Shown piece after piece: positions 52,932 through 62,648 of a stretch of DNA of 64,000 nucleotides. The notes under the pieces were generated by a model, which worked only from the letters and a program-made list of their open reading frames with translations, did no database searches and was not told where the DNA came from. The stretch covers positions 62,001 through 126,000 of the forward strand of contig NZ_CP125670.1 of assembly GCF_030053775.1 (NCBI RefSeq), written 5' to 3'. The stretch comes from Acinetobacter corruptisaponis (GTDB lineage: Bacteria > Pseudomonadota > Gammaproteobacteria > Pseudomonadales > Moraxellaceae). Every line of letters begins with the position of its first letter. Positions within the stretch are counted from its first letter, which is position 1. A program made the position numbers and the translations under genes.

Positions 52932-53249
52932 ATGACAAAATTAAAATATACTCCTGAAATCAGAGAAAGAGCGGTTCAATTATTGATTGAATCTGAAAAA
53001 GATTATCCATCGAACTGGGCAGCAGTTTCCGCAATTGCTCCTAAAATTGGCTGTACTCCTGAAACTCTAAGTGTTTGGTATCAAAAATACTTAGATCAAC
53101 AAAACCCAATTAAAGTACAACAGATATCTGATCAAGAAAAAATGAAGCAAATGGAACGTGAAATTAAAGAATTAAAGCGTGCCAATGAAATTCTACGTAA
53201 AGCAGCCGCTTTTTTCGCCGAGGCGGAGCTCGACCGCCCATACAAATAA
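52932..53249 (+). CDS. IS3 element B orfA (copy 2)
   Basis: 105 residues, same layout as copy 1 with several substitutions clustered around 53008-53100 (SNWAAVSAIAPKIGCTPETLSVWYQKY), so the two copies have diverged, not arisen by very recent duplication. Confidence 0.9.
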   Translation: MTKLKYTPEIRERAVQLLIESEKDYPSNWAAVSAIAPKIGCTPETLSVWYQKYLDQQNPIKVQQISDQEKMKQMEREIKELKRANEILRKAAAFFAEAELDRPYK

Positions 53250-54165
53250 TGGTGGATTTTATCCATAACAATAAAGATCGATATGGTGTTGATGCGATTT
53301 GTAGGATTTTACCGATCGCAGCTTCAACCTATTACCGAACTTTAGATCTCGCTGACAATCCAGAACATCGAGCGAAACGAGATCTACATGATGAGCATCA
53401 TGCTGAACAAATTAAACGAATTTGGAAGGAAAGTTCAGGTCGATATGGTGTACGTAAAGTCTGGCAAAAATTAAAACGTGAGGGTTATGTTATTGCACGT
53501 TGTACAGTTGCTCGATTGATGCAAAAGCTAGGTATACAAGGTGTTTGGCGTGGTAAGAATAAACAAAGCACCCGTAACCGAGATGACCAAAAAAGGGCAG
53601 ATGATTTAGTGAAACGTAATTTTAATGCTGATCATCCAAACCCTTGCGAAGCAATGCTTCTCAGGTGGGTGACTTTACCTATATTCAAACTCATTCAGGC
53701 TGGGTATATACCGCATTTGTTATTGATGTGTTCTCACGAGCCATTGTTGGATGGAAAGTATCTACACGGATGAATACAGATATGGTGCTCGATGCATTGG
53801 AGCAAGCATTGCATGATCGAGGCATGCCAAAGAATGTGATTCATCATTCCGACAGGGGTGTGCAATATCTTTCGATTCGTTATACCAATCGTTTAGAAGC
53901 AGCAAATTTAAGAGCATCAGTCGGTACGACTGGTGATTCATACGATAATGCTTTGGCTGAAACAGTGAATGGCTTATACAAAACAGAGGTGATTGAATAT
54001 TTAAAAGCAGATTGGCAAGGTTTAGCGGATGTACAGCTTGCGACACTAAACTGGGTAGATTGGTTCAATAAAAAGCGTGTACACAGTGCACTGGGTTATG
54101 TGTCGCCTTTTGAGTTTGAAGCAATGTACTATGATAAGATTAACCCGTTAGGTCAGGTGGCCTAA
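53249..54165 (+). pseudogene. IS3 element B orfB (copy 2), frameshifted
   Basis: Homologous to 14628-15530 but the 7-to-21-base replacement at 53643-53663 shifts the frame just before the catalytic GDFTY motif. The two remaining frames are 53249-53773 and 53644-54165. No functional DDE protein is expected. Confidence 0.9.
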
Positions 54166-54832
54166 CTTAAATAAAAAAGTCTCCGACAAACCCGGTACGG
54201 TTCAATACTACCCAAAGACATTCCCTCTCCAGTGATCGATACAAGCTTCTCATCAGGACGTATTTGAATCAACACATCGGTACATTCAGTTTCTATATGT
54301 GGTTCATTGAAAAGTATTGTTCTGTTCTGATCTATAGGACTTACAAATGTTTCATAAATTGCAATCATCGGATGCTTTGTTTCGAGTACTTCATTATCCT
54401 TTTGAACAAAAAACTCATAACCATCAGCTAGTCTCAACAAATTGTATGCCAAGAAAAAGATCTTACCATGCACTATCTCTACAATATCATCGTGCTTTGC
54501 TGTAAGTAGTGCAGATGTAGGATGGATAAGGAACTCATAACCCGATCCTGAATAAAAAGTCTCACTTTCAACAAAGACTTTAATCACAGATTTTGGTCTT
54601 TCAATTTGAATAATTACTCTTTTTTCAGGAATTTGTGGATAGTAAATTTGAAAAGAAAGAAATTGCTCATCATCTTCAAAAGGATCTAGTATCACTAAAT
54701 CCTTTTGGATTAAACGATCAGCAACTAATCCATCTACGAAAGATTTTATAAAATCATTCTGCATACTGGAGAGATCTAATTTCTCAACTTCTGGTACGTT
54801 GCCAATCTTAAACATTTTCTTATCCTTTTTAA

Positions 54833-55231
54833 CTATTTCTGTTCAAGTAGTTTTGCTGCCTTATATGGTTTCAAAGCGATTAGATCCACTTTACAAGCTG
54901 CACCTGCTGTAAGTGCATCAGCTCCCCCCATTGGAGAATTTATTGCATTTATCTTATTGCAGATTTGGTAGACAGAGTTCACAGCACTCATCGAATTATT
55001 CCATGCTGCATCTTTACTTTTTGCAGGGTTAGAGGCTTTTATTGTATCGGCTAAGCCATTTAGTTTTTTCTCAATACCTGCATAACATTGGATTGCATCA
55101 CCATAGGAAGAATCAGCACAGTTATATTTAATTTCCTGAATATTACTGAACTCAGTCTCAAACTTATTATTAGCTAATGTTAAAGTTGAAACAGATAACA
55201 ACGCAGAAAATAGAACTGTTTGTATTTTCAT
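54833..55231 (-). CDS. Small exported protein, 132 aa
   Basis: Signal peptide MKIQTVLFSALLSVSTLTLA, then a mature helical domain with four cysteines (YNCADSS, QCYAG, YQICNK, AACKVD) likely paired as disulfides in the periplasm. Lies with another small exported protein and the M23/transglycosylase gene on the same strand. Function unknown. Confidence 0.72.
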   Translation of the reverse strand: MKIQTVLFSALLSVSTLTLANNKFETEFSNIQEIKYNCADSSYGDAIQCYAGIEKKLNGLADTIKASNPAKSKDAAWNNSMSAVNSVYQICNKINAINSPMGGADALTAGAACKVDLIALKPYKAAKLLEQK

Positions 55232-55246
55232 TTTTTCATCCTCACA

Positions 55247-55597
55247 TTAAAGTTTTGCGTAAATAGCAGCATTAAGACTGGCTTTGCAATATGAAGAACT
55301 GACATTTTCAGCTGATCCCGTTTTGAGCTTATTGCATTCAGACTCAATTTGATTTTTAAACTGATTAAATACAGAACTATTCTTTTGAGCATTCAAAGAA
55401 ACCATCGTATTTTTAACTGATGTATAAATACCAATATATTTTTGATCTGTCTCTTTAACATTCAGAGATAACGGATTGTCCTGTAATTTCTGAACAGCTT
55501 GATAATACTGATTATCAAGACCTGTATTCGCAACAGCACTGGTAGCATAAATGCTTACAGAGAGAGCACTACATAGGATCAAACCAATTTTTTTCAT
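55247..55597 (-). CDS. Small exported protein, 116 aa
   Basis: Signal peptide MKKIGLILCSALSVSIYATSAVA; mature helical domain with two cysteines near the C-terminus (SECNKL, SSYCKAS). AAGGAG before the start. Between the cell-wall hydrolase gene and the other small exported protein; probably one operon. Function unknown. Confidence 0.72.
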   Translation of the reverse strand: MKKIGLILCSALSVSIYATSAVANTGLDNQYYQAVQKLQDNPLSLNVKETDQKYIGIYTSVKNTMVSLNAQKNSSVFNQFKNQIESECNKLKTGSAENVSSSYCKASLNAAIYAKL

Positions 55598-55617
55598 AAA
55601 ATTCTCCTTACTCGTAA

Positions 55618-57486
55618 TTATGGATATTCAGGGAAATAGGTACGAATATGTGATTTAAATTGAGATCCTGATACTGCTTCAGCACCAGTGATGACCCCAT
55701 CACCATTCACATCCCATGCAGGGTTATCTCTAAACACATCAGGGTATCTAGCAATTGTATAGCCTCCACTTGGTACACCCATGACTAGACTATACAATTG
55801 GCCTAAACTTGTTGGTTTTGACTCACGTAAACCACGATCCTTAAAGTACTTCTCAACATATTTCATCTGATCTGAGAATGATAATGCACCGAACTGGTCT
55901 CTAGTCATTCCCCAATAGTCCCATTGGCTTCTAGGCGTATTCTTATTACCTGTGCCGTCAGTATATTGCATGAATTGAATAAGTCCTGTTGCAGATCCTT
56001 TAGGGTTTCGTGCATTTGTACTAAATGAACCTGCTGTTTCAAAACTAATTACCGCTGCCAAGTCATTAGGATTTGCACCTATATTCTTCGCTACTCTAAT
56101 AATTGCATCTTTCTGTTCTTGAGTTAATGCTTTAGATCCACTGCGTTTAGTTACAACAGACGTTGCAAGTTGATAATCAGAAGCGGTAGGAGGAAGATCT
56201 TCAAGTTCTAAGTTACTAATTAAAGCTATGCTTCGACCGCTTTCAATTGCCTGTCTTAATTCCTCTACTTTTCCTGCTATATATTTGGCCTTTGCAATGG
56301 TATAGGCAGCAAGTAATGCTTCGATGCGTTCATTTTGACGCATCAATTCAGTTTTTATATGATTACGGGCAACTTCCATATTAAGAAGTTCAACCCATAA
56401 TGATCGATTTGAGGCTTTTATAATATCTTGTGCCCATCCTGAAGATGAGAACCGCCTATACGCTAAATCTTCTATATGCCCTTTAACCGTCTGATCATCA
56501 CCAATATCAATTTTAATTGGCTCTTGTTCACCTATCTGGCCAGTGTCCCTGAAGATGTCTTCAAGCTCTCTGTAAGTGACGTTTGGATCATAGGCCTGCG
56601 CCTCAGTGATCGTTCCATCCTCAAGAGCTTTTTGTCTTGCCTCAATAACCGATATATTTAATTTCGCAAGTTGCTCATCAGTAGCTCCATAACCCTGCGG
56701 TAAAGGAAATTTTAGGCCTGAAAATTTCGGCTGCGATGCACCAGATCCTACTGGTAAACTTGCTCCATAAAGAATGTTAAATTGTTGCCGAATTGTTGAT
56801 CCTAGATAGTTCTTATATGCACTCGCATTAATCGGTATATCATCTTTAAGATAAGGCGTAGGATCTGTAACATAGTAGCCACTTAAACCATTTCTGTTTG
56901 CGCCGACCGATTGAATGTTTTGAAAAGGATTAGCATCAGCTCCCTTACTGGAATTGCCTAACCATGCGTTACGTGCTCTGGTACTTTCTTTTTGAGGGAC
57001 AGCATAGTCAAAATGTAAATGAGTACCACGAGATACACCCGTGTTCCCCATCGTACCAATAAATTGCCCTTTTTTTACTTCTGTTCCGACATTAATTGGT
57101 GATCGATTTGCCAAGTGCAAATATTGATAAACATCGTTATTGTCTTTTCTTCTTATTCGTATGAAATTACCGCCACCATTTAACCAGTCATTTGCTATAA
57201 CTGTACCATCAGCAATAGCATAAAGTTTATGGTCGCCATTAGTATTGACAATATCCAGACCTGCATGTGTACGTGCTGATCCATCCGAATTAGTACGCCC
57301 CATTCCAAAACGGGTAGTAACAATTAAATTACCAGATAAGGGCATTTCCCCTATGGCAATATTTGTTGGCTTTCCTGTCTGACCACTTGGCTGATTATAT
57401 TCAAATTGCATTGAAGCATGGACATCACCATACATCAGAGCACAGAGAACAACGCAAAGTTGCTTCTTTGAATTAAAAATTGTCAT
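55618..57486 (-). CDS. Fusion of M23 peptidase and lytic transglycosylase-like domain
   Basis: 622 residues with N-terminal signal peptide. The M23 (LytM) domain has the zinc ligands His74 and Asp78 (THAGLDIV) and His158 of HLHFD, with His124 in QYLHL, so it looks active. A helical linker (about 225-440) leads to a C-terminal lysozyme-like domain with the candidate catalytic Glu in AVISFETAGSF (about 480), followed by GSATGLIQFM. The EF-hand-like loop DVNGDGVITGAEA lies near 600. It probably opens peptidoglycan for the transfer apparatus; the two-activity fusion replaces a VirB1-type protein. Confidence 0.85.
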   Translation of the reverse strand: MTIFNSKKQLCVVLCALMYGDVHASMQFEYNQPSGQTGKPTNIAIGEMPLSGNLIVTTRFGMGRTNSDGSARTHAGLDIVNTNGDHKLYAIADGTVIANDWLNGGGNFIRIRRKDNNDVYQYLHLANRSPINVGTEVKKGQFIGTMGNTGVSRGTHLHFDYAVPQKESTRARNAWLGNSSKGADANPFQNIQSVGANRNGLSGYYVTDPTPYLKDDIPINASAYKNYLGSTIRQQFNILYGASLPVGSGASQPKFSGLKFPLPQGYGATDEQLAKLNISVIEARQKALEDGTITEAQAYDPNVTYRELEDIFRDTGQIGEQEPIKIDIGDDQTVKGHIEDLAYRRFSSSGWAQDIIKASNRSLWVELLNMEVARNHIKTELMRQNERIEALLAAYTIAKAKYIAGKVEELRQAIESGRSIALISNLELEDLPPTASDYQLATSVVTKRSGSKALTQEQKDAIIRVAKNIGANPNDLAAVISFETAGSFSTNARNPKGSATGLIQFMQYTDGTGNKNTPRSQWDYWGMTRDQFGALSFSDQMKYVEKYFKDRGLRESKPTSLGQLYSLVMGVPSGGYTIARYPDVFRDNPAWDVNGDGVITGAEAVSGSQFKSHIRTYFPEYP

Positions 57487-57520
57487 TTATGCCTCTTTAT
57501 CATTCAGTGGTAAACCATCT

Positions 57521-57628
57521 GAATATCTAATTTTGAATATCTAATTCTGTGTTCAATTTTCTTCTAAACTGCTGAATTATGCAAGTTTTATAGCATAATG
57601 TTTTTATTTTTTAGATATATCTAATTTT
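57521..57628. promoter_or_regulatory. Direct repeats in divergent promoter gap
   Basis: GAATATCTAATT at 57521-57532 and 57535-57546 (14-bp period), and a third related ATATCTAATTTTT near 57616, between the hydrolase gene and the divergent 57718 gene. Candidate regulator binding sites. Confidence 0.45.
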
Positions 57629-57717
57629 TAAAAAACCTTTACAATTCTAAAATTGACTACCATATTGATTTATTTATACTTACCTTATGTATATAAATAT
57701 TAAAAAAGGAGATGGTC

Positions 57718-58110
57718 ATGAATAATCTTCCTTACTCTGAGGGCGGTTTGGATGGTGGAATGTTTCATCCATCAGTCCTCGATAGAAAAGAACGTGAGTA
57801 TCAGCAATACATGGATACTCAAACACCTATTGCTGCTCAAAAAATACGAAATTTTGTAAATGGGAACAATAACCATAGTTTAGGTCAAGCTCTACCAAAT
57901 GAAGTTTTATATGATCAAAACTATGTTAATCAAATCGCAAATGAGTTAGAGCGAGTTAAATTACAGTTATTACTCACTCAACGTGAATTGAATTTAAAGA
58001 ATAATCAACTCAATGATGCTTATTTGAATATTTCTAAAGGCAATGCAACAATTAATCGTCTTGATGATTTAATTGATGATTTAAAAGCAAAACTTAGTTC
58101 ATCCAAATAA
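57718..58110 (+). CDS. Coiled-coil protein, 130 aa
   Basis: Start at ATG 57718, six bases after AAGGAG; the ATG at 57712 touches the ribosome site and is unlikely. The C-terminal half is a predicted coiled coil (NQIANELERVKLQLLLTQRELNLKNNQLNDAYLNIS...LDDLIDDLKAKL). Flanked by a bidirectional terminator. Unknown role. Confidence 0.7.
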   Translation: MNNLPYSEGGLDGGMFHPSVLDRKEREYQQYMDTQTPIAAQKIRNFVNGNNNHSLGQALPNEVLYDQNYVNQIANELERVKLQLLLTQRELNLKNNQLNDAYLNISKGNATINRLDDLIDDLKAKLSSSK

Positions 58111-58125
58111 CATTGTTAAAAAAAA

Positions 58126-58149
58126 AAAGAGTTTCTTAAGAAACTCTTT
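58126..58149. terminator. Bidirectional terminator
   Basis: Perfect 24-base inverted repeat (AAAGAGTTTCTT and complement) flanked by A-run on the left and T-run on the right; ends both the 57718 gene and the convergent DotA-like gene. Confidence 0.88.
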
Positions 58150-58161
58150 TTTTTATTTCAA

Positions 58162-59592
58162 TTAATGCCGTGAATCTTGTGATAAGCCTCTATTATCCGT
58201 ATTCAATGATTGGAAATTTCTTGATTGTGGTAAGTATGGCGCATTGCCTGTTTTAGATAACTGATTTTGACCCGATACAGGCGAGAACGTCATACTGGAG
58301 AAATTTGGTATAGCCATTCTATTCGCATTATTGAATGAAGATAACTGTGCAGTGCCTAATGTAGCTTGCTGAGAAAGCCCCTGTCTTGCGTTATAAGCAC
58401 CATAAGCAGCTAACCCACCTGCAATACCCCCTCTCGCAATACCTTGCCCTACTGCTCTCCCAACATTGTTCTGTTGAGGAGCTGCTCCTACAGAACTAGG
58501 ATTAGCATTAGGCAAACTAGAAACTGATCCTGATGGCTTTGCTGTAGATCCAGATCCACGATTAACTAAAACAGTGCCATCACCACCCTGCGGTCTTTGC
58601 CCTTGTCCACCACCGCCACCATTTGGATTAGGTGAAGCACCCTGTCCACCAGATCCACCACTACCACCATAATATCCTGCTGCTTTAGGTGCTGCACTAC
58701 CAGCATTATGTGCAAGATTGGTCTCACCAAGAGAACGAGATAAATTCGTACCCAACCATGAAATAACACTATCAGCCAGTGTAGTCGGCAATGAAAATAT
58801 CAAAAAGATGATTGGTAAAAGGATCGTGCAATACAAGATCACCCAAGCCATCAAGAAGAAAAATTGTGATAGTGCAGCAATGAATCCATTTGATGTGAAT
58901 TGAGTTGCACCCATGATTGTGAAGAATACGTTTGTAGTAAAAGTAATAATAGGATCTGACAGCATAAATGCTAAATAGAATCCCATTAAAGACAACATAG
59001 GCCTGAAGAACAAAGCAATAACGGTCAAGTATCCTTGCATCTGCGAACCAACAAAGGTTCTATCAGGAATCATGTGCATAATCGACCATAAGATCAAACC
59101 AGTCATTGCCTGAAGAATGTGGAGCACCCAACCAATAACAGCCATCAAGAAGAATACATACGGTAATGTTGGGATAATAATAGCCATGTAAATTGCTACC
59201 AACTTACCCATTACCATGATTTTCCCTAACTTCTCAGATAAGTAATCAACCAAGCCAATTGCTATCTGAGCAGCTGTACCAATGTTGTCTGAGAATACTG
59301 CACCTGTTGCACCACCTACAGTTAATCCAATTCGCAGGCCAGAAATAGCACCATCCAATTGAGTTAGTACGATATGCAAAACATTACCTGTTGTTTGCAT
59401 TCGAGTAATAGCATCAACATTATTGGTTGCACTAGAACCAACAAACGTATCGATAAAGACTCGCATCGTTTTCATAACTAAAGTTGTATTAGCGTCTTCT
59501 ACATCAGCTGCAATACGTTTATATGAAACATCTTCACTTGTAAGATCCTCTGGAATTAAATTTTCCATATCAGACGTAGCCTGTATTTTCAT
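58162..59592 (-). CDS. DotA/TraY-like polytopic protein, N-terminal part missing
   Basis: About 476 residues remain. Several membrane segments (IYMAIIIPTLPYVFFLMAVIGWVLHILQAM; YLTVIALFFRPMLSLMGFYLAFML; FFFLMAWVILYCTILLPIIFLIFSLP) resemble the C-terminal half of DotA/TraY. A glycine/serine/proline-rich tail follows. DotA and TraY are normally 750-1050 residues. The present ATG spans the junction at 59590/59591: two of its bases come from the duplicated efflux segment. The frame therefore has no native start, and the protein is probably truncated and non-functional. Confidence 0.65.
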   Translation of the reverse strand: MKIQATSDMENLIPEDLTSEDVSYKRIAADVEDANTTLVMKTMRVFIDTFVGSSATNNVDAITRMQTTGNVLHIVLTQLDGAISGLRIGLTVGGATGAVFSDNIGTAAQIAIGLVDYLSEKLGKIMVMGKLVAIYMAIIIPTLPYVFFLMAVIGWVLHILQAMTGLILWSIMHMIPDRTFVGSQMQGYLTVIALFFRPMLSLMGFYLAFMLSDPIITFTTNVFFTIMGATQFTSNGFIAALSQFFFLMAWVILYCTILLPIIFLIFSLPTTLADSVISWLGTNLSRSLGETNLAHNAGSAAPKAAGYYGGSGGSGGQGASPNPNGGGGGQGQRPQGGDGTVLVNRGSGSTAKPSGSVSSLPNANPSSVGAAPQQNNVGRAVGQGIARGGIAGGLAAYGAYNARQGLSQQATLGTAQLSSFNNANRMAIPNFSSMTFSPVSGQNQLSKTGNAPYLPQSRNFQSLNTDNRGLSQDSRH

Positions 59593-59831
59593 TAAGATTA
59601 CGCCCGATTCTAATGACCTCAATTGCATTTATTGCTGGTGTGATACCACTGGTATTAGCCACAGGTGCTGGTGCAGAAATGCGTCATGCCATGGGTATCG
59701 CTGTTTTCTCTGGAATGCTGGGCGTGACAATCTTTGGTTTGCTGTTTACACCCATTTTCTATGTCGTCATTCGTAATTTTATTCTGCGTAGAGAACAGGC
59801 CAAAGCACTGGTACAGGAGGGTTCAAAATGA
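59591..59831 (+). pseudogene. RND permease 3' fragment (duplicate)
   Basis: Last about 79 codons of the permease (RLRPILMTSIAFIAG onward) fused to the DotA-like gene start on the opposite strand. No promoter or native start; non-functional, but it keeps the ATGA overlap with the outer-membrane factor. Confidence 0.93.
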
Positions 59832-61309
59832 AAAATTTAACACTTCATTTAAACCGATACACCTTCCTCAAGAAAATGAGTGTACTAACCACTGCCACTA
59901 TTCTTGCAGGATGTTCAATGGCACCCATATATGAGCGACCTGTCTCTCCTGTGTCGGAACACTATCCAACAGGAGAGGCTTATCCAGGGCTGCAAGTGAA
60001 CAATGGAAAGCAAACAGTCGCAGCCGATATTGGCTGGCGTGACTTTTATACCGATCCTGTCTTACTCCAACTCATCGATCATGCATTGAAAAACAATCAT
60101 GATTTTAAGGTGACAGCTTTAAATGTTGAGGCGATAGAAGCACAGTATCGTATTCGTCGTGCTGACCGTTTACCGCATGTGGGTGTTACCGCAGAGTCAG
60201 CCAGTCAGCGTTTACCGTCTGATCTTGCTTATAACCCCCGCATGTATCAGGTTGGTGTTACTTCGGTCGCATGGGAAGTCGATTTATGGGGCCGAGTACG
60301 CAGTCTGAGTGATCAGGCTTTACAGAACTATTTGGCTTCTAAAGAGGTCCAGACAGCATCACAGTTAAGTCTGGTATCCGCAGTTGCTAATGCTTATCTG
60401 GTCTATAAGGCCGATCAGGAAACGTTAGGTTTAACCAAGGCGACTTTGGCGACACAGCAGAAATCCTATGACTTGACCAGGAAACTTGTTGATGTTGGTA
60501 ATGCAACCCGATTTGATTTACGTCAAGCTGAAATAGGACTGCGCACCGCACAAACCAATTATGCAAAATTCTTGCGTATTACTGCACAGGATCGTAATGC
60601 TCTGGTGTTACTTCTGGGTTCACCATTAACACAGGAATTGGCGGCCCAATTGGACCAGTCCCCCAAAATTCCTGATCAGGTTGTTATGCAGGATATACCA
60701 GTTGGTTTGCCATCGGATCTACTTCAACGTCGTCCAGACATTCGTGCCGCAGAACATAAGCTTCAGGCTGCGAATGCAAACATTGGAGCAGCCCGTGCAG
60801 CATTTTTTCCATCCATTACCCTAACGGGTTCGGCGGGTACGGCAAGTTCCAGTCTGGATAATCTATTTAATGCAGGTACAGGTGCATGGAGTTTTATGCC
60901 CAAGATTAACTTGCCCATATTTAATGCAGGTTTAAATCAGGCAAATCTGGATCGCTCACACATCATGAAGCAGATTGAAGTCATCAACTATGACAAATCT
61001 ATTCAAACAGCTTTTCGTGAAGTTGCTGATGGGCTGGCTGGCAAGTCCACACTAGATGAACAGATCAAATCGCAGCAGCAAATGATTGCGGCCAGCCAGG
61101 ATGCCCATAAGTTGGCAACCTTACGTTTTGATGCTGGTGAAGATAATTATCTCGCAGTCCTCGACTCACAACGAACTCTGTATGCATCTCAGCAGGCACT
61201 TATACAGACCCGCCTGGAACGCCTGAATAATCAGGTCAACCTCTACAAGGCATTAGGTGGAGGCTGGAATGAACATACCGTACAGATTGAACGTAAATCT
61301 TTGAAATAG
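59828..61309 (+). CDS. Outer-membrane efflux lipoprotein (duplicate)
   Basis: Identical 493-residue protein to 1303-2784. Here the upstream permease is cut away, so any expression needs a new promoter. Confidence 0.92.
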   Translation: MKNLTLHLNRYTFLKKMSVLTTATILAGCSMAPIYERPVSPVSEHYPTGEAYPGLQVNNGKQTVAADIGWRDFYTDPVLLQLIDHALKNNHDFKVTALNVEAIEAQYRIRRADRLPHVGVTAESASQRLPSDLAYNPRMYQVGVTSVAWEVDLWGRVRSLSDQALQNYLASKEVQTASQLSLVSAVANAYLVYKADQETLGLTKATLATQQKSYDLTRKLVDVGNATRFDLRQAEIGLRTAQTNYAKFLRITAQDRNALVLLLGSPLTQELAAQLDQSPKIPDQVVMQDIPVGLPSDLLQRRPDIRAAEHKLQAANANIGAARAAFFPSITLTGSAGTASSSLDNLFNAGTGAWSFMPKINLPIFNAGLNQANLDRSHIMKQIEVINYDKSIQTAFREVADGLAGKSTLDEQIKSQQQMIAASQDAHKLATLRFDAGEDNYLAVLDSQRTLYASQQALIQTRLERLNNQVNLYKALGGGWNEHTVQIERKSLK

Positions 61310-61385
61310 CACATCGATGGAATTCATCTTTTGATGGAAAGAGATGAATTCCTGACAAGATGAAACAGAATATGAGGTCATATAA

Positions 61386-61769
61386 ATGAAATTTATTATC
61401 CATGATATAGAAAACTTCCCATTTGTTGAGTTTAAGCAAGATCAGGCAGTTCCAGGTTATTCACCTCAATGGCAGTTGGAAATGCAGGAATTCTTGGAAA
61501 TGAGCAGTCCGTTTGTGATTGTTTATGATCAATTATCAATGCAAGAAACACCTGAAGACTTTAAACAACGTGGTCTTTGGCTTAAAAACCATAAAGATGA
61601 ACTTAATCAGTTATGTAAGGCAATTATCTGCATTGAACCTGATCAGGAAAAAAGAGTTGCCATCAGAAAGATGACGGAAATGGCTGTAAAGGCATTTGGC
61701 ATTCCTTATGAAATCGTCAATACCAGGGAAGACGCCGAACGGATTGTGGATGAACTTATTCAAGTCTAA
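61386..61769 (+). CDS. Hypothetical protein, 127 aa (duplicate)
   Basis: Identical to 2861-3244. Confidence 0.75.
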   Translation: MKFIIHDIENFPFVEFKQDQAVPGYSPQWQLEMQEFLEMSSPFVIVYDQLSMQETPEDFKQRGLWLKNHKDELNQLCKAIICIEPDQEKRVAIRKMTEMAVKAFGIPYEIVNTREDAERIVDELIQV

Positions 61770-61776
61770 GGTGAAT

Positions 61777-62319
61777 ATGATGAACACTATTTATATCAAT
61801 CAATTGAAGCAAGATGTTGATGGTCAAGGGAAAAAATCAAAGCCTTTTTTCATGACATTCTTACTCATTCTTATGACGTTAGGATTAGCTTCAATTTCGC
61901 ATGCAAAAGCACCGATCAATACAGCTTTGGAAACCGTGGAGAGCTATCTTAATATCTGGAATGGTACGCAGCCAGATGACCTGACTAAAGTTCTTGACAC
62001 GAATGTTGAGTATTTCAATACAAGTAATGAAGAAAACCGTAAAGGTACAGCATCTGTAATTGAGGTACCCAAGTTTTTATTAACAGTCATTCCTGATCGG
62101 AAGATGACGCTTACATCCCCGCCACTCATTGTTGGTGATAAGGTTGCTGTCGAATGGCAGCTTCAGGGAACCCTCAATAAAAAAGACCAGTCTGGTAAAA
62201 AAGACGCAAAAGTAATCACTTTTAAAGGTGCTTCATTTTTTGAGGTTAAAAATAATAAGATTATATACATCGGTGATTACTACAACAATCATCCATTGCG
62301 TAGTCAGTTAGAGCCATAA
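61777..62319 (+). CDS. Exported NTF2/SnoaL-like protein (duplicate)
   Basis: Identical to 3252-3794. Confidence 0.72.
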   Translation: MMNTIYINQLKQDVDGQGKKSKPFFMTFLLILMTLGLASISHAKAPINTALETVESYLNIWNGTQPDDLTKVLDTNVEYFNTSNEENRKGTASVIEVPKFLLTVIPDRKMTLTSPPLIVGDKVAVEWQLQGTLNKKDQSGKKDAKVITFKGASFFEVKNNKIIYIGDYYNNHPLRSQLEP

Positions 62320-62340
62320 TCAGGAGTGCTATAAAATGTC

Positions 62341-62507
62341 TTCGCAGGGATTGATTTAAATCAGGCAGATCAGCATTATTTAAATCAAGTTGCCATGTCA
62401 CTGAATACTCGTCCTAGAAAAGCGTTAGATTGGCTTACACCATTAGAGAAATTTGCTCAGCTTGTTGATTATCATAAGACTTTTCAAACTGTCGCACCTC
62501 ATGTTTG
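62341..62507 (+). pseudogene. IS30 transposase remnant (duplicate)
   Basis: Identical to 3816-3982. Confidence 0.7.
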
Positions 62508-62648
62508 AATTCGCCCTAATATAAAAGCTTATTTTCAATAAAAAACACATCATAATACCCCCTTGCCTTTTAACCACAAAAATATTGAAGTTATTATTTA
62601 GAAGCAATTAATAGAAAAATAAACAAATCTTTTTTAAACAAGCTACTA

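Larger units (their letters stand above)
52882..54204 (+). mobile_element. IS3-family element B, copy 2, 1323 bp
   Basis: Same TGAACCGTACCGGG ends as copy 1 and an ATAC target duplication (52878-52881 and 54205-54208). It is 14 bp longer because seven bases of orfB are replaced by 21 at 53643-53663. Confidence 0.92.
52808..54815 (-). pseudogene. Unknown backbone gene split by IS3 element B
   Basis: The 5' part runs from ATG 54815 (MFKIGNVPEVEKL) to 54205. The 3' part is 52881-52808 beyond the IS (IKLLETFVSLSYLYSDMAVEYSC). Removing the IS and one ATAC gives a continuous frame of about 226 residues. The truncated version ends in IS-derived residues. Beta-rich soluble protein, with ribosome site just upstream; function unknown. 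Confidence 0.8.
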
